From Winogradskyella pacifica (GTDB lineage: Bacteria > Bacteroidota > Bacteroidia > Flavobacteriales > Flavobacteriaceae): a stretch of 64,000 nt of DNA. A model generated the notes under the pieces. The model did no database searches. It saw nothing but the letters and a program-made list of their open reading frames with translations, and was not told the DNA's origin. Both the position numbers and the translations under genes were made by a program. Where the stretch lies: positions 1 to 64,000 of the forward strand of contig NZ_JABFDI010000014.1 in NCBI RefSeq assembly GCF_013403915.1. Direction: 5' to 3'. This document shows, one piece after another, positions 1 through 6,614 of the stretch (positions are counted from its first letter, which is position 1; every line of letters starts with the position of its first letter).

Positions 1-43
1 ATCAAGTATCTTAACAATAAAACCAACATGATTAAAAATTAAA

Positions 44-80
44 AGGTCGCCTAAATTGTTTTTAGACGACCTCTTTTTTG
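44..80. terminator. Bidirectional hairpin terminator
   Basis: An imperfect stem-loop (arms about 44-55 and 61-72, AGGTCG against CGACCT with internal mismatches) is followed by a T-run on the plus strand and, read on the minus strand, by an A/T-rich tract. It lies just past the 3' end of the minus-strand tRNA and probably ends that transcript. It may also end one entering from the left. The longer hairpin at 55828-55868 has a similar core. Confidence 0.6.
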
Positions 81-83
81 TTG

Positions 84-157
84 TGGTCCCACTTGGGCTC
101 GAACCAAGGACCACCTGATTATGAGTCAGGTGCTCTAACCAACTGAGCTATGGGACC
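84..157 (-). tRNA. tRNA with anticodon CAU (elongator Met or Ile2)
   Basis: Read on the minus strand, the sequence folds as a full cloverleaf: 7-bp acceptor GGTCCCA / TGGGACC, D-arm GCTC...GAGC, anticodon stem CCTGA/TCAGG with loop CTCATAA, and T-arm CTTGG-TTCGAGC-CCAAG, then discriminator A. CCA is not encoded. The anticodon CAU is read as Met by elongator tRNA, or as Ile(AUA) when tilS adds lysidine. The sequence alone does not separate the two. It is not the initiator type, because position 1 pairs normally with 72. Confidence 0.93.
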
Positions 158-247
158 CATTAACATTGCTGCTAATTTTTACTCTTATTTAAAAGAGTGT
201 GCAATATTACTACATATTTTAAAACTCTACAAGAAAAATAAATCGTT

Positions 248-652
248 TTAGTCCTTTATGTCTTGACAAAGCTCAATTAAAACTCCATTTGTTGATTTTG
301 GGTGCAAAAAAGCAATCAATTTGTTATCGGCGCCCTGCTTTGGTTTTTTATGAATCATCGTAAAGCCTTCTTTTGTTAAACGCTCTATTTCTTGTTCAAT
401 GTCATCAACCGCAAAAGCAATATGGTGCATGCCTTCTCCTTTTTTCTCAATGAATTTTGCGATTGGACTGTCTTCATTAGTAGCCTGAAGCAATTCAATT
501 TTATTAGGACCACATTTAAAAAATGAGGTTTTTACTCCTTCACTTTCAACATCTTCAATCTTATAATGATCTTCGCCAAATAAGGCTTTAAAAAGTGAAT
601 TCGATTTTTCAATGTCCTTAACAGCAATTCCTATATGTTCTATTTTTTTCAT
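248..652 (-). CDS. mce: Methylmalonyl-CoA epimerase
   Basis: A 134-residue vicinal-oxygen-chelate (glyoxalase-fold) protein matching methylmalonyl-CoA epimerase in length. This enzyme interconverts the (R) and (S) forms of methylmalonyl-CoA between propionyl-CoA carboxylase and methylmalonyl-CoA mutase. It has the two beta-alpha-beta-beta-beta modules of the fold. Likely metal ligands are His6 (in KIEHIGIAV), His76/His77 (GMHHIAFAV) and Glu127 (LIELCQ). The ATG at 652 is the only sensible start, as the family begins with this MKKIEHIGIAV-type strand. No mutase or carboxylase gene is visible nearby, so it appears to be a stand-alone gene. A small palindrome (661-674) lies just upstream. Confidence 0.93.
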   Translation of the reverse strand: MKKIEHIGIAVKDIEKSNSLFKALFGEDHYKIEDVESEGVKTSFFKCGPNKIELLQATNEDSPIAKFIEKKGEGMHHIAFAVDDIEQEIERLTKEGFTMIHKKPKQGADNKLIAFLHPKSTNGVLIELCQDIKD

Positions 653-660
653 CCTTTATG

Positions 661-674
661 CCTGCAAAAGCAGG
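661..674. repeat. Short palindrome, CCTGC-aaaa-GCAGG
   Basis: A 5-bp perfect inverted repeat with a 4-base loop. It resembles the longer ATTCCT...AGGAAT tetraloop palindromes at 10979, 11155, 30432 and 48242 but is shorter, and lies upstream of mce rather than after a stop codon. Confidence 0.45.
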
Positions 675-757
675 TACCTCTTTATTTAATTCTTAAAATT
701 ATCATTAGTAATAATCATTTTCTACACTCAAAAATAAGATAATCCTTAAATAACCTC

Positions 758-765
758 TACTTTTG
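758..765 (+). promoter_or_regulatory. -7 promoter box for rbfA
   Basis: TACTTTTG matches the Bacteroidota housekeeping -7 consensus TAnnTTTG, 25 bases before the rbfA ATG at 791. No clear -33 TTG element is seen. Confidence 0.6.
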
Positions 766-790
766 CAGATGATTAGTTATAATAATCATC

Positions 791-1189
791 ATGGAAGAAT
801 TTACACAAAGACAAAAAAAAATAGGAGGTATTCTCCAACAAGATTTAGCAGAGGTATTACAAAAAGCAGCTACCGATGGTGGTTTGCGAGGTGTTATTAT
901 CTCAGTAAGCAAAGTAAATGTAACTACAGATCTCTCTGTGGCAAAGGTTTACTTAAGTATTTTCCCTAATAAAGAAGCAAAACCTTTACTCGAAGGTATT
1001 AAATCTAACAAACCTTTGATTAGACACGAGTTAGCACAACGTACACGTCATCAACTTAGACGTATGCCACAATTAGAATTTTTTATCGATGACTCCTTAG
1101 AATATATTGATGGTATTGAGCGTTCTTTAAAAGGAGAAGACAATCCATTAGAGAATCCAGACTTATTAGGCAAGCGTAAAAAATCTTAA
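791..1189 (+). CDS. rbfA: 30S ribosome-binding factor A
   Basis: A 132-residue RbfA, a KH-like protein that binds the 30S subunit and helps mature the 5' end of 16S rRNA, notably in the cold. Features seen: a basic N-terminus (TQRQKKIGG), the hydrophobic central strands (GVIISVSKVNVTTDLSVAKVYLSIFP) and the RLRRMPQLEF-like segment 'HQLRRMPQLEFFIDDSLEY' characteristic of the family. A -7 box lies at 758-765. The stop codon at 1187-1189 is immediately followed by the GTG start of the permease, so the two genes are almost certainly co-transcribed. A frame starting at 763 overlaps it and is not a gene. Confidence 0.95.
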   Translation: MEEFTQRQKKIGGILQQDLAEVLQKAATDGGLRGVIISVSKVNVTTDLSVAKVYLSIFPNKEAKPLLEGIKSNKPLIRHELAQRTRHQLRRMPQLEFFIDDSLEYIDGIERSLKGEDNPLENPDLLGKRKKS

Positions 1190-2392
1190 GTGAATTTCCC
1201 TTTATATATAGCAAAACGTTATCTGTTTTCTAAAAGCAGTAATAATGCTATAAATATTATGACCTTAATAGCTTCTGGTGGAGTTATTATTGCTTCAGCA
1301 GCACTTTTTATTGTGTTGTCTGTGTTTGCGGGGTTAAAGGATTATAGCCTTAATTTTTCCACTTTTGTAGATCCTGATTTGAAATTATTACCTTCTGAAG
1401 GTAAATCGTTTCAATGGTCAGAAAATGATCATACATCCCTTTTAAAAATTGAAGGTATTGCAGCCTCTTCCGAAATTATTGAAGAACGCATTTTTATTAA
1501 ATCTGATAATAAAAATCTTATCGCCACCTTAAAAGGCGTAGATAAAAACTACCAAGATGTTACGAGTATTGACTCAATGATCACCAAAGGAAATTGGATT
1601 ACTCCTAATAGTAATGAAGTTGCTTCTGGTTGGGGAATTTCTAATAATCTGTCTTTCGGTGTTCTCGATTATTTAAAGCCACTATCCTTTTATGTTCCCA
1701 AGGTTGGAAAAGGTCAAGCCACTTCTATTCAAGGGTATTATAATTCAGTATATGTGAATAATGTTGGTCTATTTGATATCAACGAGCAGTACAATAATAA
1801 TTATGTTTTTTCGGATATTGAACTAGCTAAGCAATTACTTAGTTATAAAGAGAACCAGCGCAGTGCTATTGAGATTAAATTGAATCCTGATGCTAATGAA
1901 GATCTTATTAGGTCTCAAATTAAAACTGCCTTCGGAGATAAATTCAATATAAAAAACAGGGCCGAATTAAATGATGCGTTATTCAAAATGTTGAATACCG
2001 AAAACCTTGCCATCTACCTCATCTTTACTTTAGTCATTATCATTGCATTATTTAATGTTATTGGTGCCATTATAATGATGATTCTAGACAAGAAGAAATC
2101 ACTCAATACCTTATATTACTTAGGAACGGAAACCAAAACTATCAAATCTATTTTCTTTTTACAGGGTAGTTTAATGACGGTAGTGAGTGGACTTATTGGA
2201 GTTACTCTTGGATTACTCATTGTATTTACACAACAATCTTTTGAGTTTGTAATGCTAACTCCAGATTTAGCATATCCTGTTCGTATTAACTTTTTTAACG
2301 TCCTTATTGTTTTAATAACCATTTTTGGACTAGGAATTGTGGCTTCTAAAATTGCCTCTCAGCGAATTACTCCTAGCTTGATTAATAGCTAA
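1190..2392 (+). CDS. FtsX/LolC-type ABC transporter permease
   Basis: A 400-residue inner-membrane protein of the MacB/FtsX permease superfamily, closest in plan to LolC/LolE, which release lipoproteins from the inner membrane. One membrane segment lies near residues 20-48, followed by a large periplasmic domain (about 50-265) and three C-terminal membrane segments (about 270-297, 322-348, 366-388). The start is GTG at 1190, directly after the rbfA stop with no gap, implying translational coupling. No ATPase partner lies next to it, so which ATPase it works with is not known from this window. The rbfA-permease pairing is, as I recall, common in flavobacteria, but I see no functional link. Confidence 0.85.
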   Translation: MNFPLYIAKRYLFSKSSNNAINIMTLIASGGVIIASAALFIVLSVFAGLKDYSLNFSTFVDPDLKLLPSEGKSFQWSENDHTSLLKIEGIAASSEIIEERIFIKSDNKNLIATLKGVDKNYQDVTSIDSMITKGNWITPNSNEVASGWGISNNLSFGVLDYLKPLSFYVPKVGKGQATSIQGYYNSVYVNNVGLFDINEQYNNNYVFSDIELAKQLLSYKENQRSAIEIKLNPDANEDLIRSQIKTAFGDKFNIKNRAELNDALFKMLNTENLAIYLIFTLVIIIALFNVIGAIIMMILDKKKSLNTLYYLGTETKTIKSIFFLQGSLMTVVSGLIGVTLGLLIVFTQQSFEFVMLTPDLAYPVRINFFNVLIVLITIFGLGIVASKIASQRITPSLINS

Positions 2393-2418
2393 ATTAGTTT
2401 AGGGTTTACACTTACCTA

Positions 2419-2925
2419 TTCATCCAAATTTGCGCCGTTGCGACTTAACAATTATTAAACAGAGTTACGCGGAGATTGCACAGAGAAAAATAAGTAAGAC
2501 ACTTTCAATAATTAAAACTGAAAAATTCATCATGCTTTGCGCCTTTGCGACTTAACGTTAAAAATCATTACGCAGAGTTATACGGAGATTGCACAGAGAT
2601 TCACAGAGAAAAATAAGTATGACACTTTCAATAATTAACACTGAAAAACTCATCAGGATTTGCGCCTTTGCGACTTCGCGAGAAAATTTTTACACAGAGT
2701 TACACGGAGATTGCACAGAGGTTCACAGAGAAAGATAAGTATGACACTTTCAATAATTAACATTGATAGATTCATCATGATTTGCGCCTTTGCGACTTCG
2801 CGAGAAAATTATTACGCAGAGTTACGCGGAGATTGCACAGAGAAAAAGAAATACTATCCTATCACTAATTTAGACTAACAAATTCATCCTGCTTTGCGTC
2901 TTTGCGACTGAGCGAGAATCTATAA
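2419..2925. repeat. Tandem intergenic repeat, five heads of a 108-122-bp unit
   Basis: Five heads beginning TTCATC/CTCATC followed by TTTGCGCCTTTGCGAC start at 2419, 2527, 2649, 2771 and 2883, giving spacings of 108, 122, 122 and 112 bases. Each complete unit continues with ACGCAGAGTTACGCGGAG, GATTGCACAGAG and ACACTTTCAATAATTAA. The third and fourth units are the most alike and contain an extra GAGGTTCACAGAGAAA segment. The array fills nearly all the space between the permease stop and the dus gene. An open frame at 2660-2878 is a by-product of the repeat. Function is unknown. Similar 'tttgcgcctttgcgac' motifs are, from memory, widespread between genes in Bacteroidota. Confidence 0.92.
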
Positions 2926-2950
2926 CCATAACGCTTCCAGCTTCTAACTC

Positions 2951-3943
2951 TTACACAAACTGATAATCAGAAAACACATCCAATACCTCATCAAAAGCTT
3001 CAAATACATCTTTAGAATCATCGCTAGTCACCATTTTCATACGGTATTCTTTAAAATGTGGAATGCCTCTAAAATAGTTCGTATAATGTCTTCGGGTTTC
3101 AAAAACACCTAAGGTTTCCCCTTTCCAGTCTATGGCCATTTGAAGATGACGTCTGGCAGCATCCACACGTTCTGCTAATGAAATAGGTCCTAAATGTTCA
3201 CCTGTTTCAAAAAAGTGCTTTACTTGTTTAAAAAACCATGGATTTCCTATAGATGCTCTACCAATCATAGCTCCATCTAATCCGTAAGAATCGCGCATTA
3301 ACATCGCTTTTTCAGGTGTATCGATGTCTCCATTTCCAAACACAGGAATATGCATACGTGGATTATTCTTAACCTCTGCTATCGGTTTCCAATCAGCATC
3401 GCCTTTATACATTTGTGCTCTGGTTCTTCCATGAATAGATATCGCCCTACAACCTACATCTTGTAAACGTTCTGCAACCTCAACAATTTTAATAGAATCG
3501 TGATCCCAACCAAGTCTGGTTTTCACAGTGACTGGTAAATTAGTACGCTTTACCATTTCGGCAGTCAATTGCTCCATTAAACAGATATCCTTTAAAATAC
3601 CTGCTCCTGCACCTTTTGAGACTACTTTTTTAACCGGACAACCAAAATTAATATCAATAATATCTGGATTCGATTTTTCGACGATATCAATAGTTTGCAA
3701 CATGCTTTCCATATTGGCACCAAAAATCTGGATACCAACTGGCCGTTCTTTTTCGTAGATATCTAGTTTCATAACGCTTTTTGCTGCATTACGAATTAAA
3801 CCTTCACTAGACACAAACTCTGTATAAACCACATCTGCTCCTTGCTCCTTGCACAATGCACGGAATGGAGGATCGCTTACATCTTCCATAGGTGCTAAAA
3901 GCAATGGAAAGTCTGGTAATTCTATGTCGCCTATTTTAACCAA
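2951..3943 (-). CDS. dusB: tRNA-dihydrouridine synthase (DusB type)
   Basis: A flavoenzyme that reduces uridine to dihydrouridine in tRNA D-loops. It shows the N-terminal FMN-binding TIM-barrel motif (LLLAPMEDVSDPPFR), the catalytic cysteine in INFGCPVKKV (Cys102), IHGRTRAQ, PVFGNGDI and the phosphate-binding GAMIGRASIGNPW. The frame extends upstream to TTG at 3982, but I choose the TTG at 3943. It gives the family's usual N-terminus (VKIGDIELPDFP), and a -7 box at 3961-3968 would place the upstream start outside the transcript. The result is 330 residues, normal for DusB. The gene stands alone, downstream of the tandem repeat on its 3' side. Confidence 0.93.
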   Translation of the reverse strand: MVKIGDIELPDFPLLLAPMEDVSDPPFRALCKEQGADVVYTEFVSSEGLIRNAAKSVMKLDIYEKERPVGIQIFGANMESMLQTIDIVEKSNPDIIDINFGCPVKKVVSKGAGAGILKDICLMEQLTAEMVKRTNLPVTVKTRLGWDHDSIKIVEVAERLQDVGCRAISIHGRTRAQMYKGDADWKPIAEVKNNPRMHIPVFGNGDIDTPEKAMLMRDSYGLDGAMIGRASIGNPWFFKQVKHFFETGEHLGPISLAERVDAARRHLQMAIDWKGETLGVFETRRHYTNYFRGIPHFKEYRMKMVTSDDSKDVFEAFDEVLDVFSDYQFV

Positions 3944-3960
3944 GAGTATATATTTTGATG

Positions 3961-3968
3961 CAAAATTA
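3961..3968 (-). promoter_or_regulatory. -7 promoter box for dusB
   Basis: On the minus strand this reads TAATTTTG (TAnnTTTG), 18 bases before the TTG at 3943. It decides the start codon, because the alternative TTG at 3982 lies upstream of the promoter. Confidence 0.6.
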
Positions 3969-3983
3969 ATGCTTTTTATCAAA

Positions 3984-4015
3984 AGACCTCACAAGTTTTA
4001 AAACTTGCAAGGTCT
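3984..4015. terminator. 32-bp near-perfect palindrome, terminator-like
   Basis: AGACCTCACAAGTTTT pairs with AAAACTTGCAAGGTCT with two mismatches, giving arms of 16. It sits downstream of the minus-strand M28 peptidase and just upstream of the dusB promoter, so it probably insulates the two. Its ACCT...AAG-TTTT/AAAA-CTT...AGGT design recurs at 33608 and 38641. Confidence 0.6.
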
Positions 4016-4052
4016 ATTCTATATATTAATTATGATGTTCTTAGCTTTATTT

Positions 4053-5297
4053 TTAAAACTGAACCTTAGTATCTATTGTTTCCTCTCCACGCTTTACTGT
4101 AATACCAGCTTCATCTCCATTATCAAAAACAGATAAAGCACGCATATAACTCATCATATCTGTTATGGTGCTGTCTCCTAATTTAAGAACCACATCGCCT
4201 TTTTGTAAACCTGCAGCGTATGCAGGAGTGTCTTCTCGCGTACCATCAATTCGCATGCCTTTTCCATCGTATAAATAATCTGGTACAACTCCTAGTCCGA
4301 CTTTAAAACGTGGTGTTTCTTCGCTTTCATTCTTTGTTTTACGAAACGCTAATTCTCCATTATCATCTAAATCAGTAATAATATCGAAGATGTAATCTGA
4401 AATTAAATTCATACCGTCATAATTCAATTTATCAGAATCATCACCTGGTTTGTGATAATCTTCATGCTGACCTGTAAAGAAATGTAACACCGGAATGTCT
4501 ATTAAATAAAAAGACGTGTGATCGCTAGGTCCTACTCCACTTTCATTTTCTACAATTTTGAATTTATCATTGTTAGACTTCAAAGTTTGCTTAAACATCG
4601 GAGACGTTCCTGTGCCGTAAACAGCCAAAGTGCTATCGGCTTTCATTCTACCAACCATATCCATATTAATCATATAGTTAATAGATTCGGCATCAATAGT
4701 TGGGTTTTTAGAAAAATAATTAGAGCCTAATAAGCCCATTTCTTCCCCTGAAAACGCCATGAATAAATAATTATTTGTGTCTTTAATTTCAGCCTGGTCA
4801 TTTTTTACTTTTAATCGACTAGCCAAATTCAACATTACCGCAACCCCACTTGCATTATCATCTGCTCCATTATGTATGGCTTTTTCTTCACCACGAAATA
4901 AAGACCCTTCTCCACCATACCCTAAATGGTCGTAATGTGCACCAATAACAATGGTAGTTTTAGCATTGTTATCTATAAAGCCAATAACATTGTGTCCTGT
5001 AATGGTGCTGTCTGCATTCGTCGTAAATTCTACTTCGCTATGCGGGTCTGTTTTAGGCTTAAAAGAAAAGGATTGTAAATACCCTTCCGTTCCTTTTGGT
5101 TGTACTCCAATAGCTTTAAAACGCTCTATAAGATATTCTGAAGCTAACACTTCTCCTTGTGTTCCGGTTTGGCGACCTTCTAGTTTATCATCAGCTAAAT
5201 ATGCAACATCGTCTTTAATATTATTTTCAGCAACTTTAGGTTCGTTCTTACAAGATACAAATCCCGCTAATGCTAATAAAATTAGTGCTCTTTTCAT
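4053..5297 (-). CDS. M28-family zinc aminopeptidase with C-terminal PDZ domain, lipoprotein
   Basis: A secreted peptidase of the M28 (Zn-dependent aminopeptidase) family. From the ATG at 5297 it has a lipoprotein signal (MKRALILLALAGFVSC, Cys16). Zinc-site motifs are HYDHLG (His121/Asp123), NGADDNASG (Asp146), the FSGEEMGLLG acid pair (Glu185/186), NMDMVGRM and the terminal SDHTSF histidine. A PDZ domain follows in the last ~100 residues (AYAAGLQKGDVVLKLGD). The frame is open further upstream to a TTG at 5342, but that would bury the signal peptide behind 15 polar residues. It is divergent from the TolB-like lipoprotein, with overlapping promoters between. Predicted to be tethered in the periplasm or outer membrane. 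Confidence 0.9.
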   Translation of the reverse strand: MKRALILLALAGFVSCKNEPKVAENNIKDDVAYLADDKLEGRQTGTQGEVLASEYLIERFKAIGVQPKGTEGYLQSFSFKPKTDPHSEVEFTTNADSTITGHNVIGFIDNNAKTTIVIGAHYDHLGYGGEGSLFRGEEKAIHNGADDNASGVAVMLNLASRLKVKNDQAEIKDTNNYLFMAFSGEEMGLLGSNYFSKNPTIDAESINYMINMDMVGRMKADSTLAVYGTGTSPMFKQTLKSNNDKFKIVENESGVGPSDHTSFYLIDIPVLHFFTGQHEDYHKPGDDSDKLNYDGMNLISDYIFDIITDLDDNGELAFRKTKNESEETPRFKVGLGVVPDYLYDGKGMRIDGTREDTPAYAAGLQKGDVVLKLGDSTITDMMSYMRALSVFDNGDEAGITVKRGEETIDTKVQF

Positions 5298-5397
5298 TTC
5301 GAATTCTATTTTTTGATTTATTTGAGAAACTTGTTTTGCCAACTACCACTGAATCATATATCAGCGATATATCGTGGCTTATTTCATCTATAAATCT

Positions 5398-5405
5398 TAC
5401 TTTTG
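5398..5405 (+). promoter_or_regulatory. -7 promoter box for the TolB-like lipoprotein
   Basis: TACTTTTG (TAnnTTTG) lies 45 bases before the ATG at 5450, back-to-back with an opposing box at 5408-5415. Confidence 0.55.
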
Positions 5406-5407
5406 CA

Positions 5408-5415
5408 CAAAATTA
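5408..5415 (-). promoter_or_regulatory. -7 promoter box for the M28 peptidase
   Basis: On the minus strand this reads TAATTTTG. It is two bases from the opposite-strand box at 5398-5405, so polymerases at the two promoters would occupy the same DNA. Confidence 0.5.
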
Positions 5416-5449
5416 GGTAATAAAAGCCACTTATTATAATTCTTTAATT

Positions 5450-6553
5450 ATGAACAGAATCGTCTCAATTTTAATTCTACTCGTTACATTTTCGTCTTGT
5501 AAAAACGATACTAACACCACCACTGAAGCGACTTCTGGTGCGACTAAAAAATACGATTCTTTAATCTATCCTGAAGAAGTACATTTTAAGTCTTTAAGAC
5601 AAGTCACTTATGGTGGCGATAATGCGGAAGCGTATTGGAGTTTTGATGATAAGCAATTAGTGTTTCAATCTAATAACACAAAATGGGGAGTTGAGTGTGA
5701 CCAAATGTTCATAATGGATGCTAACCAAACGTTTACAGATAGTATTGCGCCTCCTATGGTAAGCACAGGAAAAGGTAGAACAACTTGTTCGTATTTTATG
5801 CCAGATAATAAGCATATTATTTATGCTTCTACACATCTTGGTGATGAAGCCTGCCCTGAAACTCCACTTAGAAAAAACGGAAAATACATTTGGCCAATCT
5901 ATGATACCTACGATATTTTTGTAGCCGATTTAGAAGGTAATATTGTAAGCCAATTAACTAACGAAGTGGGTTACGATGCAGAACCAACAGTTTCTCCAAT
6001 GGGAGATAAGATTGTGTTTACCTCTACACGAAGTGGTGATTTAGAATTATATACCATGAATATTGATGGTAGCGATGTAAAGCAAATAACAAATGAATTA
6101 GGTTATGATGGTGGAGCGTTCTTTTCACCAGATGGTACGAAACTAATCTTCCGTTCTTCGCGTCCTAAAACTGAAGAAGAAATTAAAAATTATAAAGATT
6201 TATTAGCTGAAGGTTTAGTTGAACCAACAGATATGGAATTGTATATCTGTAATGCTGATGGTTCTGATTTACGTCAGTTAACTGATTTAGGTAATGCGAA
6301 TTGGAGTCCGTTTTTTCATCCTTCTGGTGAGAAAGTGCTGTTCTCTTCTAATTTTGAATCTGAACGTGGATTTCCTTTCAACTTATACTTAATTGATATT
6401 GATGGAAAGAATTTAAAACGTGTTACACATAGTGAAACCTTTGATGCGTTTCCTGTGTTTTCTAATGACGGTAAGTATTTAGTCTTTTCTTCTAATCGAA
6501 ATAACGGAGGTGGACGTGATACGAACTTGTTTATTGCAGAATGGCGCGATTAG
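5450..6553 (+). CDS. TolB-like beta-propeller lipoprotein
   Basis: A 367-residue lipoprotein (signal MNRIVSILILLVTFSSC, Cys17) made of WD40-like PD40 blades. At least five blades are visible: FDDKQLVFQSN, PDNKHIIYAST, PMGDKIVFTSTRSGDLELY, PDGTKLIFRSSRP and PSGEKVLFSSN, then NDGKYLVFSSNRNNGG. This is the TolB/tricorn-type propeller fold, usually a protein-protein or peptide-binding scaffold in the periplasm. Divergent from an M28 peptidase, with which it may function. A copy of its last 36 bases lies 25 bases past its stop (6579-6614). Confidence 0.85.
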   Translation: MNRIVSILILLVTFSSCKNDTNTTTEATSGATKKYDSLIYPEEVHFKSLRQVTYGGDNAEAYWSFDDKQLVFQSNNTKWGVECDQMFIMDANQTFTDSIAPPMVSTGKGRTTCSYFMPDNKHIIYASTHLGDEACPETPLRKNGKYIWPIYDTYDIFVADLEGNIVSQLTNEVGYDAEPTVSPMGDKIVFTSTRSGDLELYTMNIDGSDVKQITNELGYDGGAFFSPDGTKLIFRSSRPKTEEEIKNYKDLLAEGLVEPTDMELYICNADGSDLRQLTDLGNANWSPFFHPSGEKVLFSSNFESERGFPFNLYLIDIDGKNLKRVTHSETFDAFPVFSNDGKYLVFSSNRNNGGGRDTNLFIAEWRD

Positions 6554-6578
6554 CGATATTCTGAAATATACAAATTGA

Positions 6579-6614
6579 GATACGAACTTGTTTATTGCAG
6601 AATGGCAAGATTAG
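6579..6614 (+). repeat. Diverged copy of the 3' end of the TolB-like gene
   Basis: These 36 bases match the last 36 bases of the upstream gene (6518-6553), including its stop codon, with only two adjacent differences (CGC to CAA). The copy would encode the same tail with Arg replaced by Gln. Sequence before and between the copies is unrelated. The copy overlaps the stop codon of the converging outer-membrane barrel gene (TAA at 6611-6613 on the minus strand). Confidence 0.93.

Noticed and set aside
763..969. A 68-codon frame overlapping rbfA
   Set aside because: It overlaps rbfA in another frame and has a Tyr/Arg/Ser-rich product without family likeness, while rbfA fits well.
2660..2878. An open frame of 72 codons within the tandem repeat
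   Set aside because: It consists of repeat units read through, is not shared in frame between units and has no recognisable protein features.
2419..2925. Tandem repeat considered as a CRISPR array
   Set aside because: Units of 108-122 bases with matching interiors do not have short identical repeats separated by unique spacers, and there are no cas genes.
4951..5316. A 121-codon plus-strand frame inside the M28 peptidase
   Set aside because: It is antisense to a clear peptidase and lacks conserved motifs.
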